DNA of 52,846 bases. It comes from Archangiaceae bacterium (GTDB lineage Bacteria > Myxococcota > Myxococcia > Myxococcales > Myxococcaceae). Below are positions 17,482 through 25,644 of the stretch, one piece after another. The stretch is taken from assembly GCA_016879935.1 (NCBI GenBank), contig JAACJQ010000164.1, forward strand, positions 1 through 52,846, in the 5' to 3' direction. The position numbers and the translations under genes were made by a program. Within the stretch, counting starts at the first letter, position 1. Every line of letters starts with the position of its first letter. The notes beneath the pieces are model-generated. The model was not told the DNA's origin, did no database searches, and saw nothing but the letters and a program-made list of their open reading frames with translations.

Positions 17482-20235
17482 TCAGAGCAGGCTGAGCAGG
17501 TACTCGTTCGGCGTGCTGAACAGCACCTCGACCGCGCAGGTGAGCCCGCCGCCCTGAAACGACGCCGACTCACCCACGAAGGTGAACGTGCCGTCGGAGC
17601 GAAGCGTCAGCGCCTTCACGTGCGCAGTGCTCGCGCCCGCGGTGGTCGGTGTCGCGCTCAGCTGCCAACCACCGGTGCTCGGGTGCGAGGTCGACGCGAG
17701 CTGCGGGTGCTCGAGCGTCCAGCCGCTCCCACTGGTGCCCTGCAGCTCGGGCACGTCTTGCGTGTAGACGAGGGTGACCGACCCGGTGAACGGCGTCGTC
17801 GCGTAGCCGAGGTCGGGAGGGAGCAACGGGTCGGTGAACGCCTCGACGACCACCACCTTGAATGCCTCGGCCTGACACGTGCGTCGCTCGATGCGCCGCG
17901 CACGATTGAACACGTCACGCGGCAGCGCCTGCGCGCGTGCAGTGGCGTTCGCCGTTCGCACGCCGTGCTCCAACGAGCGGGCCTGCTTCAGCACGATGCG
18001 TGACGGGTTCGGCGGGCCACCCGCGAGCTGCGGCCAGCCTTCGAAGACGTGCCGAAACTCGAAGTCGAGCACGAGCGTGCCGGCCTTCTGCGCCGCCGAG
18101 CGCGAGCGGTTGTCCTGAGCGAGCCAGGCCGTCGCCACCGCGTGCGCACGGGCGAACGTCTGCCGGAGCGCCGCGTCGTCCATCAACTGCACGCCCGCAG
18201 GCACGAGCGTCGAGCTGCGCAGCCTCTCGATGCGGGGTTCGCCCGGGTTCGCGGCGTCGAGCGTGACGCGGTCGATCTCGGGCAGCGCGGTCGACGTGGG
18301 GTTGGTGACGCTCACCGCCAGGTGCTGAACGTTCAGCTCCATGGTCGCGAAGTCGCGGCCCAGCGTGAACAGGAACACGCCGTTCGATTTCTCGAAGTCG
18401 TCGGCGAAGTTCGCGTGCACCACCACCGCCATGTTCCCGCTGAGGTGGTCGACGTTCTCGAGCTTGCGCTCCTCGAAGGCCTCGGCGCTCCAGTACGAGG
18501 CCCAGGTCTTCTTGAGCGCCCACTCGACGCCGTGCGTGCGGTCCGACGGCTTCGGCGCCGAGGCCGGGTCGAGGTAGCCGGTGTTGGAGTCGTACAGGCC
18601 CGCGCCGTTGAAGCCCTCGACGTCCTCCGCCGTGCTCGAGGAACGAAAGCGCAGGCCCTGCGTCTTCGCGTAGTGGCCGAACTTCGCCTGGAGCGCAGAG
18701 GTGATGGCCGTGAGCGTCGCAGGCGCGATGGGTCGCTCCCGAATGGTGCCCTTGAGTCCAGTGCCGCGCGCCAGGTCTCCGAGCGCCGTGCCCGCCGGGT
18801 GTGACGAGAGGAAGCGGTTCTTGAGCGTCGTGTCTGCCGCCGTCGTGTACGTCGAGTCGAACGCCGCGCTGCCTTCGAGCACGAGAAAGCGGCTCCGCGC
18901 GTCGTCGAGGAACATGCCGTCGGTGAGCATGACCATCAGCGTGGGCTGGAGCGGCGCGACGTGCTCGGCGTAGCTGCGAATCGAGATGCCCACGAGCGCA
19001 TCGGGCGTCGCGTCGGGGGCTCCGGCCAGCAGACCCAGGTAGCCCGTCGCCTTGCCGCCGAACGCGGGCCGAACGGTCTCGGCGTCGGAGAGTGACAACG
19101 CGCGCAGGTCGGCCGTGTACGGCAGCGTGGAGACGTCGACCTGCGTGACGGCCACCAGCGGCTTCACCATCAGGCTCTGCCAGATCTGCAGCTGGCCGTC
19201 GGTGATCTGCTTCACGATGAGCTGATCGGGAGCGCGGGCGCTCATCACGACGGGCTCCCGGTAGTACGCGAGCGTCTCGAGCTCGGCGTCTTCGAAGACG
19301 CCGGCGCGGTACACGTTGGGAATGCCGCGGTTGCGCGCGAGCAGGTTGAAGTGCGCGAGCGGCGTCTGCGGAACGGCGGTCACCACGCCGCTGGCCGGTG
19401 GAAGAACGTCGGGAACGTCTTCGAGCATCAGCAGCGAGCTCGACTTCGCGCTCTCGAGCGAGGCGCCAGACTTCAGCCGCAGCAGCCGGCCCGCCGTGAG
19501 GCCCGCGCTGTACACCTCGACCTCGCCGGGAACCGTGAGGTCCTTCTGGCGAAGAATGCGGTCGTGAAACCGCAGCTTCCCCTGCTCGAGCGTCTGCGCG
19601 AACGCCTCCTGCGTGGGCGACCGCACGAGCCACCACACGTTGTTCGCGACCTCGGGCGGAACGTTCGCCAGCACGGCCTCGAAGAACGTCACCAACTCCT
19701 CGTGCGTGACGGCGTCGCCGAACTCGAGCTGAAAAGCCCAGCGCTCCGGGCGGGGACCCTTCGCGGCGACGTGCATGAGCGTGCCGAGCCCGAACGAACG
19801 TGGTCGGCGGTAGAGCGCGAGGTCGTAGAAGGCGGGCAGGTAGAGGCGGCCGTCGTCGACCCACTGCATGCCGAGCGGCAGCGCGAGCGAGGCCTTCGCC
19901 CACGCGTAGATGTCGGCGACGGTCGCGAACTGCTGGCCCGTCACCGGTCGCAGGCTCTCGACGCCCGGCGCCGGCTGGCCGTTGAGCAGGCGGAACATCA
20001 GCCACTCGTCGTGCAGCTTGTAGAAGTGGTTGTCGTAGAACGAGATGGTCGGGTGGCTGACGAACTCGCTGATGACGAACTTCGTCTCGGCGCGGCCGTG
20101 TGCCTCGATGGAGAGCTGCTCCCAGGTCGCGAGCGAGTCGATGCTCGGGCGGGTGTGGTCGTCGAAGCCTGTGGTCGGTTGCAGTGGAGGCGTGCACGCC
20201 AGAACGAACGGAAGGACGAGCGCCGGGAATCTCAC
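17482..20235 (-). CDS. predicted exported PEP-synthase/glucan-water-dikinase-like protein
   Basis: A 917-residue protein with an N-terminal lipoprotein-type signal (MRFPALVLPFVLACTPP, candidate Cys14). Residues about 275-312 resemble the swivelling phosphohistidine domain of PEP-utilizing enzymes: ASGVVTAVPQTPLAHFNLLA with candidate catalytic His295, then RNRGIPN. Residues about 388-755 resemble the PEP-synthase/dikinase ATP-grasp domain: FGGKATGYLGLLAG (392-405), FRSSSTAEDVEGFNGAGLYD (530-549), an acidic LDFEF (723-727) and the closing RIVLKQARSLE. The His domain before the ATP domain is the order of glucan and phosphoglucan water dikinases, and GAGLYDS matches those better than PEP synthase. 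Known relatives transfer the beta-phosphate of ATP via His, usually in the cytosol. The export signal is therefore odd. The N-terminal 270 residues and C-terminal 150 residues (beta-rich) are unrecognised. Confidence 0.75.
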   Translation of the reverse strand: MRFPALVLPFVLACTPPLQPTTGFDDHTRPSIDSLATWEQLSIEAHGRAETKFVISEFVSHPTISFYDNHFYKLHDEWLMFRLLNGQPAPGVESLRPVTGQQFATVADIYAWAKASLALPLGMQWVDDGRLYLPAFYDLALYRRPRSFGLGTLMHVAAKGPRPERWAFQLEFGDAVTHEELVTFFEAVLANVPPEVANNVWWLVRSPTQEAFAQTLEQGKLRFHDRILRQKDLTVPGEVEVYSAGLTAGRLLRLKSGASLESAKSSSLLMLEDVPDVLPPASGVVTAVPQTPLAHFNLLARNRGIPNVYRAGVFEDAELETLAYYREPVVMSARAPDQLIVKQITDGQLQIWQSLMVKPLVAVTQVDVSTLPYTADLRALSLSDAETVRPAFGGKATGYLGLLAGAPDATPDALVGISIRSYAEHVAPLQPTLMVMLTDGMFLDDARSRFLVLEGSAAFDSTYTTAADTTLKNRFLSSHPAGTALGDLARGTGLKGTIRERPIAPATLTAITSALQAKFGHYAKTQGLRFRSSSTAEDVEGFNGAGLYDSNTGYLDPASAPKPSDRTHGVEWALKKTWASYWSAEAFEERKLENVDHLSGNMAVVVHANFADDFEKSNGVFLFTLGRDFATMELNVQHLAVSVTNPTSTALPEIDRVTLDAANPGEPRIERLRSSTLVPAGVQLMDDAALRQTFARAHAVATAWLAQDNRSRSAAQKAGTLVLDFEFRHVFEGWPQLAGGPPNPSRIVLKQARSLEHGVRTANATARAQALPRDVFNRARRIERRTCQAEAFKVVVVEAFTDPLLPPDLGYATTPFTGSVTLVYTQDVPELQGTSGSGWTLEHPQLASTSHPSTGGWQLSATPTTAGASTAHVKALTLRSDGTFTFVGESASFQGGGLTCAVEVLFSTPNEYLLSLL

Positions 20236-20381
20236 GGCCGTCCTGGAAGCAAGCGCTGCTCCAGTGGGGAGGGCAGTGCCTGTGCGGTGTTGTCGGTGAG
20301 CCCCTCAGTTTTCCGTGGCCCGTCGGGGCCTTCGTCGTCGAAACACGGTGGCCGCCTCATTCGTTTCGCGCTTTTCTGCGG

Positions 20382-20402
20382 GTCGATCGGCCGGCGATCG
20401 AC
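20382..20402. promoter_or_regulatory. inverted repeat just upstream of a lipoprotein start
   Basis: GTCGATCG-5 bases-CGATCGAC is a perfect 8-base inverted repeat ending 12 bases before the ATG at 20414, next to the GGAG at 20404. It could be an operator, or an mRNA hairpin that affects ribosome access. The rest of this 178-base divergent gap shows no clear promoter. Confidence 0.4.
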
Positions 20403-20413
20403 GGAGACTCCGC

Positions 20414-21076
20414 ATGCGCCGCCTGGCCCTTCTCGCGTTCACCACCTTCTCTGCGTGTCAGTGCCTGCAGCCGGTCGACGAGCGCGCCGATGCGGGCCGT
20501 GTGGCCGACGCGGGCGCGCGCGATGGAGGCTTCGACGCCGGGGTGACGCTCGATGCGGGGCCGCGCGACGCGGGCATGAGTGATGGCGGCGTCGAATGCA
20601 CCACGGCGGCCGACTGCCCGGTGACCGGCGTGATGCAGCAGTTCTGCGGCGGGCTCCGCTCGGCGTGCGTGAACAACCGTTGCCTGCTCGAGTGCCCAGT
20701 GCCCGACGCGGGGCTGCGCACCTGTCAGAGCAACACCACCGAGTGTCTCTCCTGCGATGGCGCCACCCGGCAGTGCGCGATGTGTGACGCGCGCGTGTGT
20801 CTGTTCACGGTCGACCCGGTGCGCGGCAGTTGTCCCGCGCCGTTCGACGACGTTCAGCCATTCAGGGTGCAGCCCTTCAGCGGTCGCTGCGGTGGCGGCA
20901 TCATTCGCGACGGTGGCGTCGACGGCGTGTGGGCCGGCACGCTGGGCTTCGGCAGAATTCTCTTCGACATTCCCGCGCTCGGCGGCACGTGCCTGGGCAG
21001 CCCGTTGTTCACGCAGGTGCCGCGCACGTTGATCAGCTGCCCCGCGTGCACCTTCGTCGCCGAAGGCTGTGAGTGA
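20414..21076 (+). CDS. Cys-rich lipoprotein with DAG linker
   Basis: A 220-residue predicted lipoprotein: signal MRRLALLAFTTFSACQC with candidate lipidated Cys15, then an Asp/Ala/Gly linker (about 20-60, VADAGARDGGFDAGV) of the kind seen in the large lipoprotein encoded nearby. The remainder has about 18 cysteines, probably disulphide-paired in the periplasm or on the surface, with spacing CLSCDGATRQCAMCDARVC. No enzymatic motif is seen. Start ATG 20414 is preceded by GGAG; the frame is open further upstream but without a signal peptide. It is divergent from the dikinase-like gene and ends 3 bases before a convergent hypothetical. Confidence 0.78.
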   Translation: MRRLALLAFTTFSACQCLQPVDERADAGRVADAGARDGGFDAGVTLDAGPRDAGMSDGGVECTTAADCPVTGVMQQFCGGLRSACVNNRCLLECPVPDAGLRTCQSNTTECLSCDGATRQCAMCDARVCLFTVDPVRGSCPAPFDDVQPFRVQPFSGRCGGGIIRDGGVDGVWAGTLGFGRILFDIPALGGTCLGSPLFTQVPRTLISCPACTFVAEGCE

Positions 21077-21079
21077 CGG

Positions 21080-21568
21080 TCACGGCTTTTCGTGTGCGGG
21101 AACGAGATCGTCGACGCGCTCGCCGCGTTTCCGAATCGCGATGCGGCAGTGTGTACGGCCCGGGGTGGCCTGCGAGTCGAGCACGATGAACTGACCTCCT
21201 GCGGCCTCGACGAGCGCACGGTCGTAGGCCATCAGGCGGTGGCAGGCGTGCACGTCGCCGGTGCCGCGGAGCGGGCAGTGCACGCTGATCTCTCCGTAGG
21301 CGGTCTCGGGCGTGTTGGCGGTCTGTGTTTCGACGTTCGTGACGTGGGCGGTCTTCCTCGACGCGAGCAGCCGCTCCCACTCGGAGCCGATGGCCGCGGC
21401 AGTGGGCTCGACCGGTCTGGAGCCCCGCACCCACTTCGTGAGCGTGACGAACGCGGGCGTCAGCAGCCGCTGCTCGAGCACCCGAAGCCGGGAGCGCGTG
21501 AGCGCGGCGTTCACGGCCAGCCCCGCCGAGAACACCTTGCCGAACGCCCGTCGCAGCATCGAGGCCAT
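21080..21568 (-). CDS. hypothetical protein, possibly related to L-2-amino-thiazoline-4-carboxylate hydrolase-like proteins
   Basis: A 162-residue protein. The N-terminal half is basic and helical (LRRAFGKVFSAGLAVNAALT); the C-terminal half contains conserved-looking Cys and His residues: ISVHCPLRGTGDVHACHRLM, then LDSQATPGRTHCRIAIRKRG. The CPLR...CHR...D...HCRI.IR pattern is faintly like L-2-amino-thiazoline-4-carboxylic acid hydrolase-type domains, a tentative suggestion only. It begins 12 bases after the bestrophin-like gene and is the last gene of a closely spaced minus-strand series (25645-27288, 22604-25615, 21581-22564, this one), so co-transcription is likely. Confidence 0.65.
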   Translation of the reverse strand: MASMLRRAFGKVFSAGLAVNAALTRSRLRVLEQRLLTPAFVTLTKWVRGSRPVEPTAAAIGSEWERLLASRKTAHVTNVETQTANTPETAYGEISVHCPLRGTGDVHACHRLMAYDRALVEAAGGQFIVLDSQATPGRTHCRIAIRKRGERVDDLVPAHEKP

Positions 21569-21580
21569 GTCTGCTCCTGA

Positions 21581-22564
21581 TCAGCTCAAGATGTTGTTCT
21601 TCGCCGTCAGCGCAGGCGGAGGCGTCTCGCCGAGCAGCTCCCGCAGGTCGATCTCGATGGTGCGCGCCATGGAGCTGATGGGCACGTCGTTGGGCCCGCC
21701 CATGAAGGGGTTCTCTGACGCCTCGCCGATCTTCTCGAGCATGTGGAAGATCCACGAGACGATCGCCGAGCTGGGAATGGTCACCCACACGAAGTTGGGC
21801 CCCAGCTTGTGAAACTCGGGCAGCAACGCGAAGGGGAGCGCGGCCACGAGCGCGGTCTTGAAGTAGCCGTTGAGGGTCGCGAACTGGCGCGGGTAGGGGA
21901 AGTTCTTGATGCGCTCACAGCGGCCCTGGCAGTCGTAGAGCGCGGCGATGGTGCGCTCGAGCTCGACGAAGCGCAGCTCAGAGAGTTCTCCGCTCGCAGC
22001 GAGCGTCGCGACGGCCTTCGACTGCGCGGCGAGCGTGTGCGTGGCGCGGTTCTTCGTGGCGATGACGCGGGCGTGCTCGACCTCGGGCAAGAGCGCCTTC
22101 AGCTCGGTGCTCAGGTCGCCCTGCCACTCGGGCACGTCGTAGAAGTGCTGGTAGCTCTTGTTGTCGTGACGATCGACGGTCTCCCACGTGCGCTTCTCAC
22201 GCAGCTGAAAGCGCAGCGCCGTCAGCCAGGCGAGGTGCCGCTCGATGAGCTGCTTCTTCACGGTGGCGTTCGCGGTCGGCATGTCGAGCGTCTGCACGGC
22301 CCAGGTGCGGCTCAAGTTGATGATGGAGCCCCAGATCTGCCGCGCCTCCCACAGCCGCCCGTAGGCCGCGTTGTTCTGAAAGCCCGTGACGAAGGCGACA
22401 GCGGTGCCGACGAGCGCCACCGGTTGCCACGGCAGCACCAGCCAGTGCTGGTCGAACACGGCCCGGGCGACGGTGGGCACGGTCGCGACGACGAGGAAGA
22501 GGACGATGGCGAAGCGCGTCCACGCGAGGACTTCGCGCAGGGAGTACTGCTTTCCGGCGTGCAT
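21581..22564 (-). CDS. bestrophin-family anion channel protein (YneE-like)
   Basis: A 327-residue membrane protein of the bacterial bestrophin family. Recognisable elements are the N-terminal hydrophobic segments (FAIVLFLVVATVPTVARAVF, VALVGTAVAFVTGFQ), the GFQNNAAYGRLWEARQIWG motif, and the FPYPRQFATL segment after a helical cytoplasmic region. Later come further hydrophobic segments (ALVAALPFALLPEF, FVWVTIPSSAIVSWIF) and the closing ENPFMGGPNDVPISSMARTI plus EIDLRELLG. Bestrophins form pentameric ion channels; bacterial ones conduct cations or anions, so selectivity should not be assumed. The length matches the family. It lies between the MshEN-HEAT gene (39 bases) and the hypothetical downstream (12 bases). 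Confidence 0.9.
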   Translation of the reverse strand: MHAGKQYSLREVLAWTRFAIVLFLVVATVPTVARAVFDQHWLVLPWQPVALVGTAVAFVTGFQNNAAYGRLWEARQIWGSIINLSRTWAVQTLDMPTANATVKKQLIERHLAWLTALRFQLREKRTWETVDRHDNKSYQHFYDVPEWQGDLSTELKALLPEVEHARVIATKNRATHTLAAQSKAVATLAASGELSELRFVELERTIAALYDCQGRCERIKNFPYPRQFATLNGYFKTALVAALPFALLPEFHKLGPNFVWVTIPSSAIVSWIFHMLEKIGEASENPFMGGPNDVPISSMARTIEIDLRELLGETPPPALTAKNNILS

Positions 22565-22603
22565 CCGGCGCAGATAGCAGGCTGCTCAGCGCGCTGCCGC
22601 GGT

Positions 22604-25600
22604 TCACATGTCGAAGTCGGGCCGCGACGCGATGATGCTCTGCCACTGCTCCAGCGACGCGAGCCGCTCGGCCGACGGGCCATCGGCGAAGTAGCCGAAG
22701 TTGTCTCCGAAGGTGCGCGACAGCTCTTCGATGGCCGACAACCGCAGGTCGAAGTCGTCACTCGCGAGTGCCTCGACGAGCCACTCGATGCGGCGCTGCG
22801 AGCGGGCGCGGGCGTACCAGGCCGTCCACGCGCGCGGCTGCGGGCCGAAGTTGCTGCGGGTGATTTCCTTGAGCGCCTCGGCGGCCGACGTCGCCACCAG
22901 CTCGTCGTCACTGCCCGTGAGGTTGATGAGCCCGTCGATGGCTTCACGGTCGTGCAGCACGCCGAGCGCGCGCGCCGCCAGCGAGCGCCGCAGCGGGTCG
23001 GTCGACGCCAGCTCCTGGCGCAGCTCGTACATGCGCGACTGAAACGTGGGCAGGTAGCGCAGCGACGTCGCCGCCGCGCGCGCCGCCGACGAGATGTCGG
23101 GCTCGAGGTCGAACAGGCCACGCAGCACGCCGTCGATGACCTCGGGGTAGCGCAGCGCTCCGGCCGTGAGCAGCGCCAGGTAGCGCGCGTCGGAGTCGGA
23201 CGAGTCGAGAATCGGCGCGATGGCCACGGCCGCGGGGTGACCGAGCCGCGTGAGCGCTCCCGGAATCGGGCCCAGCTCGTCGGGCTCTGGCAGCTCCACC
23301 ACCGGCAGGCGCGACCAGCCCGTCGGCCCGGGGAAGGCGTGGGCCAGCGCTCCGGCCGAAGCCTCGGGCGTCTTCATCAGCTCGAGCATCGCCATCGAGC
23401 GCTCGCTCGGGTCGGGGCCCGTCAGCAACGAGATGAGCCCGTTGAACCACTCGGCATCGGCGGGCACGTCGCCGGTCGACGCCATCGGCTCCTGCTGCGG
23501 CAGCAACGCGGCCTCGGCGAAGGCCTGCGGCGCCTTCGGGTTCTGTTTGCGGAACAGAATGAGGTCGTGGAACGCGGTCGGCAGGTCCTGACAGAAGAGG
23601 ATGAAGTCGGCGAGGCGGCGCTGCGAGACGGGGCGAGACCCGCAGTCGCCGTACAGCATCGCCACCAGCCGTGACTGCACCTCGACTGGCCACACGAACA
23701 CCGTGCGCGGCGCGCGGCCCAGCAACGCAAGGTAGTGCTGCGTCAGCGCATCGGGCGGCAACGGGCCGACGTAGCTGCCTCGCGTGAGCGCCACCGTGCG
23801 GAACACGCTGGCGGCGTCGAGCGGCACCGCGAGCTGTCGAACGGCCTCGGCGTCACCACCACGCGAGTCCCAGCCCACGGCCGCGCCGCGCACCACCGCG
23901 AAGGCCGAGACGAACTCGAACGCGCGGCGGCCGTACTCGAGCACCACGTTGATGAGCGCGTCGCGGTCGGTCGTCGTCTCCTTCAGCGACTGCCGGGCCT
24001 GCGCGAGCGTCCACTCCGTCGCGCTCGACGGCGCGAGGCCTGGAGGCGCGGGGTAGACGGGCTGCTGCGCCGCGATGGCGGCCGACGACTGCGGCCAGGC
24101 GGGCGAGGCTCCGGGTGGAGGCACCTGCCACGACTCCTGCGCCGGCACCTCGGGCAACGGCGCGGGCGCGGCGGGCGGAGCGACCTGGCTGTACGGCTCC
24201 GTCAACGGAACCACGCCGGTCGAACCGCGTGGCGTCGAGGCGCGCGGCGGCACAGCTGCGGGCGGAGGCACCGCCATGGCGCCGGTGAACGACGGCGGTG
24301 GGCGCGTGGGCTTCGGCAGCGCGGGTGGTGGCTCGGGCGGAACGGTGGGCGGCGGCGCTTCGGGCGCCTCGAGCATCGCGTTCACGTCGGAGAAGTCGGT
24401 CTCGTCGGCGGCGACGGTCGCGCCGAGCGGCTCGGGCTCGGGCGGCGTGGGGCGCGCTTCGGGCGGGTGCTCGGCCGTCGGCGGCATCGGCACCGGCGCG
24501 GGCTTCTTCGTCGTGGGCTTCGCGGCGGGCTGAACGAACGCTCCGGTGCCACGGCGAGCGTCGGCTGGTTGCACCTTCTCGGGTGGTGGGCGCGCGGCCG
24601 ACGCTGGCTGCACCCACGAGGGGCCGACCGGCGCCATCGACGGCGGGGGCGGGGGAGGCGCCGACGTTCGTGGCGGTAGCACTCCGCCGGGAAACACCAT
24701 GGCGTGCTGAGCGCCGTCGGTCGTCGAGAGCTGCTTTGCGAAGTTCGCGTAGCCCTTCAAGTCGAGCACGCGCGTCGAGTCGTGCTCGTCGAGCGGCACG
24801 GCCTGCGCGCCCGAGTCGTCACCACCACGCGCGTAGCGGGAGTAGGCGGTCGGGTCGATGACGGTGGTGTGGTGCTCTTCGCCTTCACCCAGCGGCACCG
24901 CGTCGCTCGCCACCACCACGCTCGGCTCGTCGACGACTTCGATCTTCTTTTTCTTCTTCTTCGGCGCCGTCAGCAGCAGCGGCACGTCGTCGATGCCGTC
25001 GAGGCTCCGCTCCACCACCTCCACCGACAACGAGTCCGTCTCGCCACCGATGAGCGGGTTCTCGTCGACGTCGGGAACGGGCGGCTTCGAGGGAGCGTTT
25101 TTCGAGGGCGCAGGTTCGGGCGACGGGCGCGGCGGCTCGGGACGTGACGGGTCGAGCTGCTTGAGCACGCGCGCCACCATCGGCTCGAGCGGCTGGCCAT
25201 AGATGACGGCCTGCCAGTCACGTACGCGCGCTTCGATGGCGACCCACAGCTCGAGCTTTCGCCCCAGCAGAAAGCCGACGTCTTTGAGCTGCGAGGTGGG
25301 CACCGGGTACGCGCAGGCGACGTGCAGCGTCTGCCCGTCGAGCGACAACGGCACCACGCCGAGCTGCTTCGACATCTTGTACGGCATCAACGGCCCGGCT
25401 TCGGTGTTCGGCTCGAAGTCAGCGAGGTTCACCAGCCGAATGCCGCTGACGTCGCTGATGGCCTGCAGCACGCCCGTCTCCGAGATGGCGTTGAGCGAGA
25501 GCAGCGACGTGTCGAGCCCGACCTTCGACTTCTCGGCGCGTTTGAGCGCTTCGTCGACGAGGCGGGCCGAGACGAGGCCTTTCGCCATCAGGTGCTGGGC

Positions 25601-25615
25601 GAGGCGTTGGGCCAT
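22604..25615 (-). CDS. MshEN-domain protein with disordered middle, GAF-like region and HEAT repeats
   Basis: A 1003-residue protein. Residues about 1-155 form an MshEN (GspE/PilB N-terminal) domain: LAQHLMAKGLVSARLVDEAL, then VVPLSLDGQTLHVACAYPVP. In other proteins this domain precedes a type II/IV secretion ATPase and can bind cyclic-di-GMP, but no Walker motif is present here. Residues about 160-550 are low-complexity Pro/Ala/Glu with a Lys run (APKKKKKKIEVVDE). Residues about 560-750 look like a degenerate GAF domain (DALINVVLEYGRRAFEFVSA). Residues about 770-960 are HEAT-like repeats (EALKEITRSNFGPQPRAW). The protein is probably a cytoplasmic scaffold or regulator; a motility or secretion role is inferred only from MshEN. 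It follows the RDD gene by 29 bases. Confidence 0.8.
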   Translation of the reverse strand: MAQRLAQHLMAKGLVSARLVDEALKRAEKSKVGLDTSLLSLNAISETGVLQAISDVSGIRLVNLADFEPNTEAGPLMPYKMSKQLGVVPLSLDGQTLHVACAYPVPTSQLKDVGFLLGRKLELWVAIEARVRDWQAVIYGQPLEPMVARVLKQLDPSRPEPPRPSPEPAPSKNAPSKPPVPDVDENPLIGGETDSLSVEVVERSLDGIDDVPLLLTAPKKKKKKIEVVDEPSVVVASDAVPLGEGEEHHTTVIDPTAYSRYARGGDDSGAQAVPLDEHDSTRVLDLKGYANFAKQLSTTDGAQHAMVFPGGVLPPRTSAPPPPPPSMAPVGPSWVQPASAARPPPEKVQPADARRGTGAFVQPAAKPTTKKPAPVPMPPTAEHPPEARPTPPEPEPLGATVAADETDFSDVNAMLEAPEAPPPTVPPEPPPALPKPTRPPPSFTGAMAVPPPAAVPPRASTPRGSTGVVPLTEPYSQVAPPAAPAPLPEVPAQESWQVPPPGASPAWPQSSAAIAAQQPVYPAPPGLAPSSATEWTLAQARQSLKETTTDRDALINVVLEYGRRAFEFVSAFAVVRGAAVGWDSRGGDAEAVRQLAVPLDAASVFRTVALTRGSYVGPLPPDALTQHYLALLGRAPRTVFVWPVEVQSRLVAMLYGDCGSRPVSQRRLADFILFCQDLPTAFHDLILFRKQNPKAPQAFAEAALLPQQEPMASTGDVPADAEWFNGLISLLTGPDPSERSMAMLELMKTPEASAGALAHAFPGPTGWSRLPVVELPEPDELGPIPGALTRLGHPAAVAIAPILDSSDSDARYLALLTAGALRYPEVIDGVLRGLFDLEPDISSAARAAATSLRYLPTFQSRMYELRQELASTDPLRRSLAARALGVLHDREAIDGLINLTGSDDELVATSAAEALKEITRSNFGPQPRAWTAWYARARSQRRIEWLVEALASDDFDLRLSAIEELSRTFGDNFGYFADGPSAERLASLEQWQSIIASRPDFDM

Positions 25616-25644
25616 GAGCGGTGGTTCGTTCTAGCGCGACCGCG

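Noticed and set aside
21743-23674. Open frame on the plus strand across the bestrophin and MshEN genes
   Set aside because: It spans two well-supported minus-strand genes and their intergenic gap, with Arg/Gly-rich composition and no domain.
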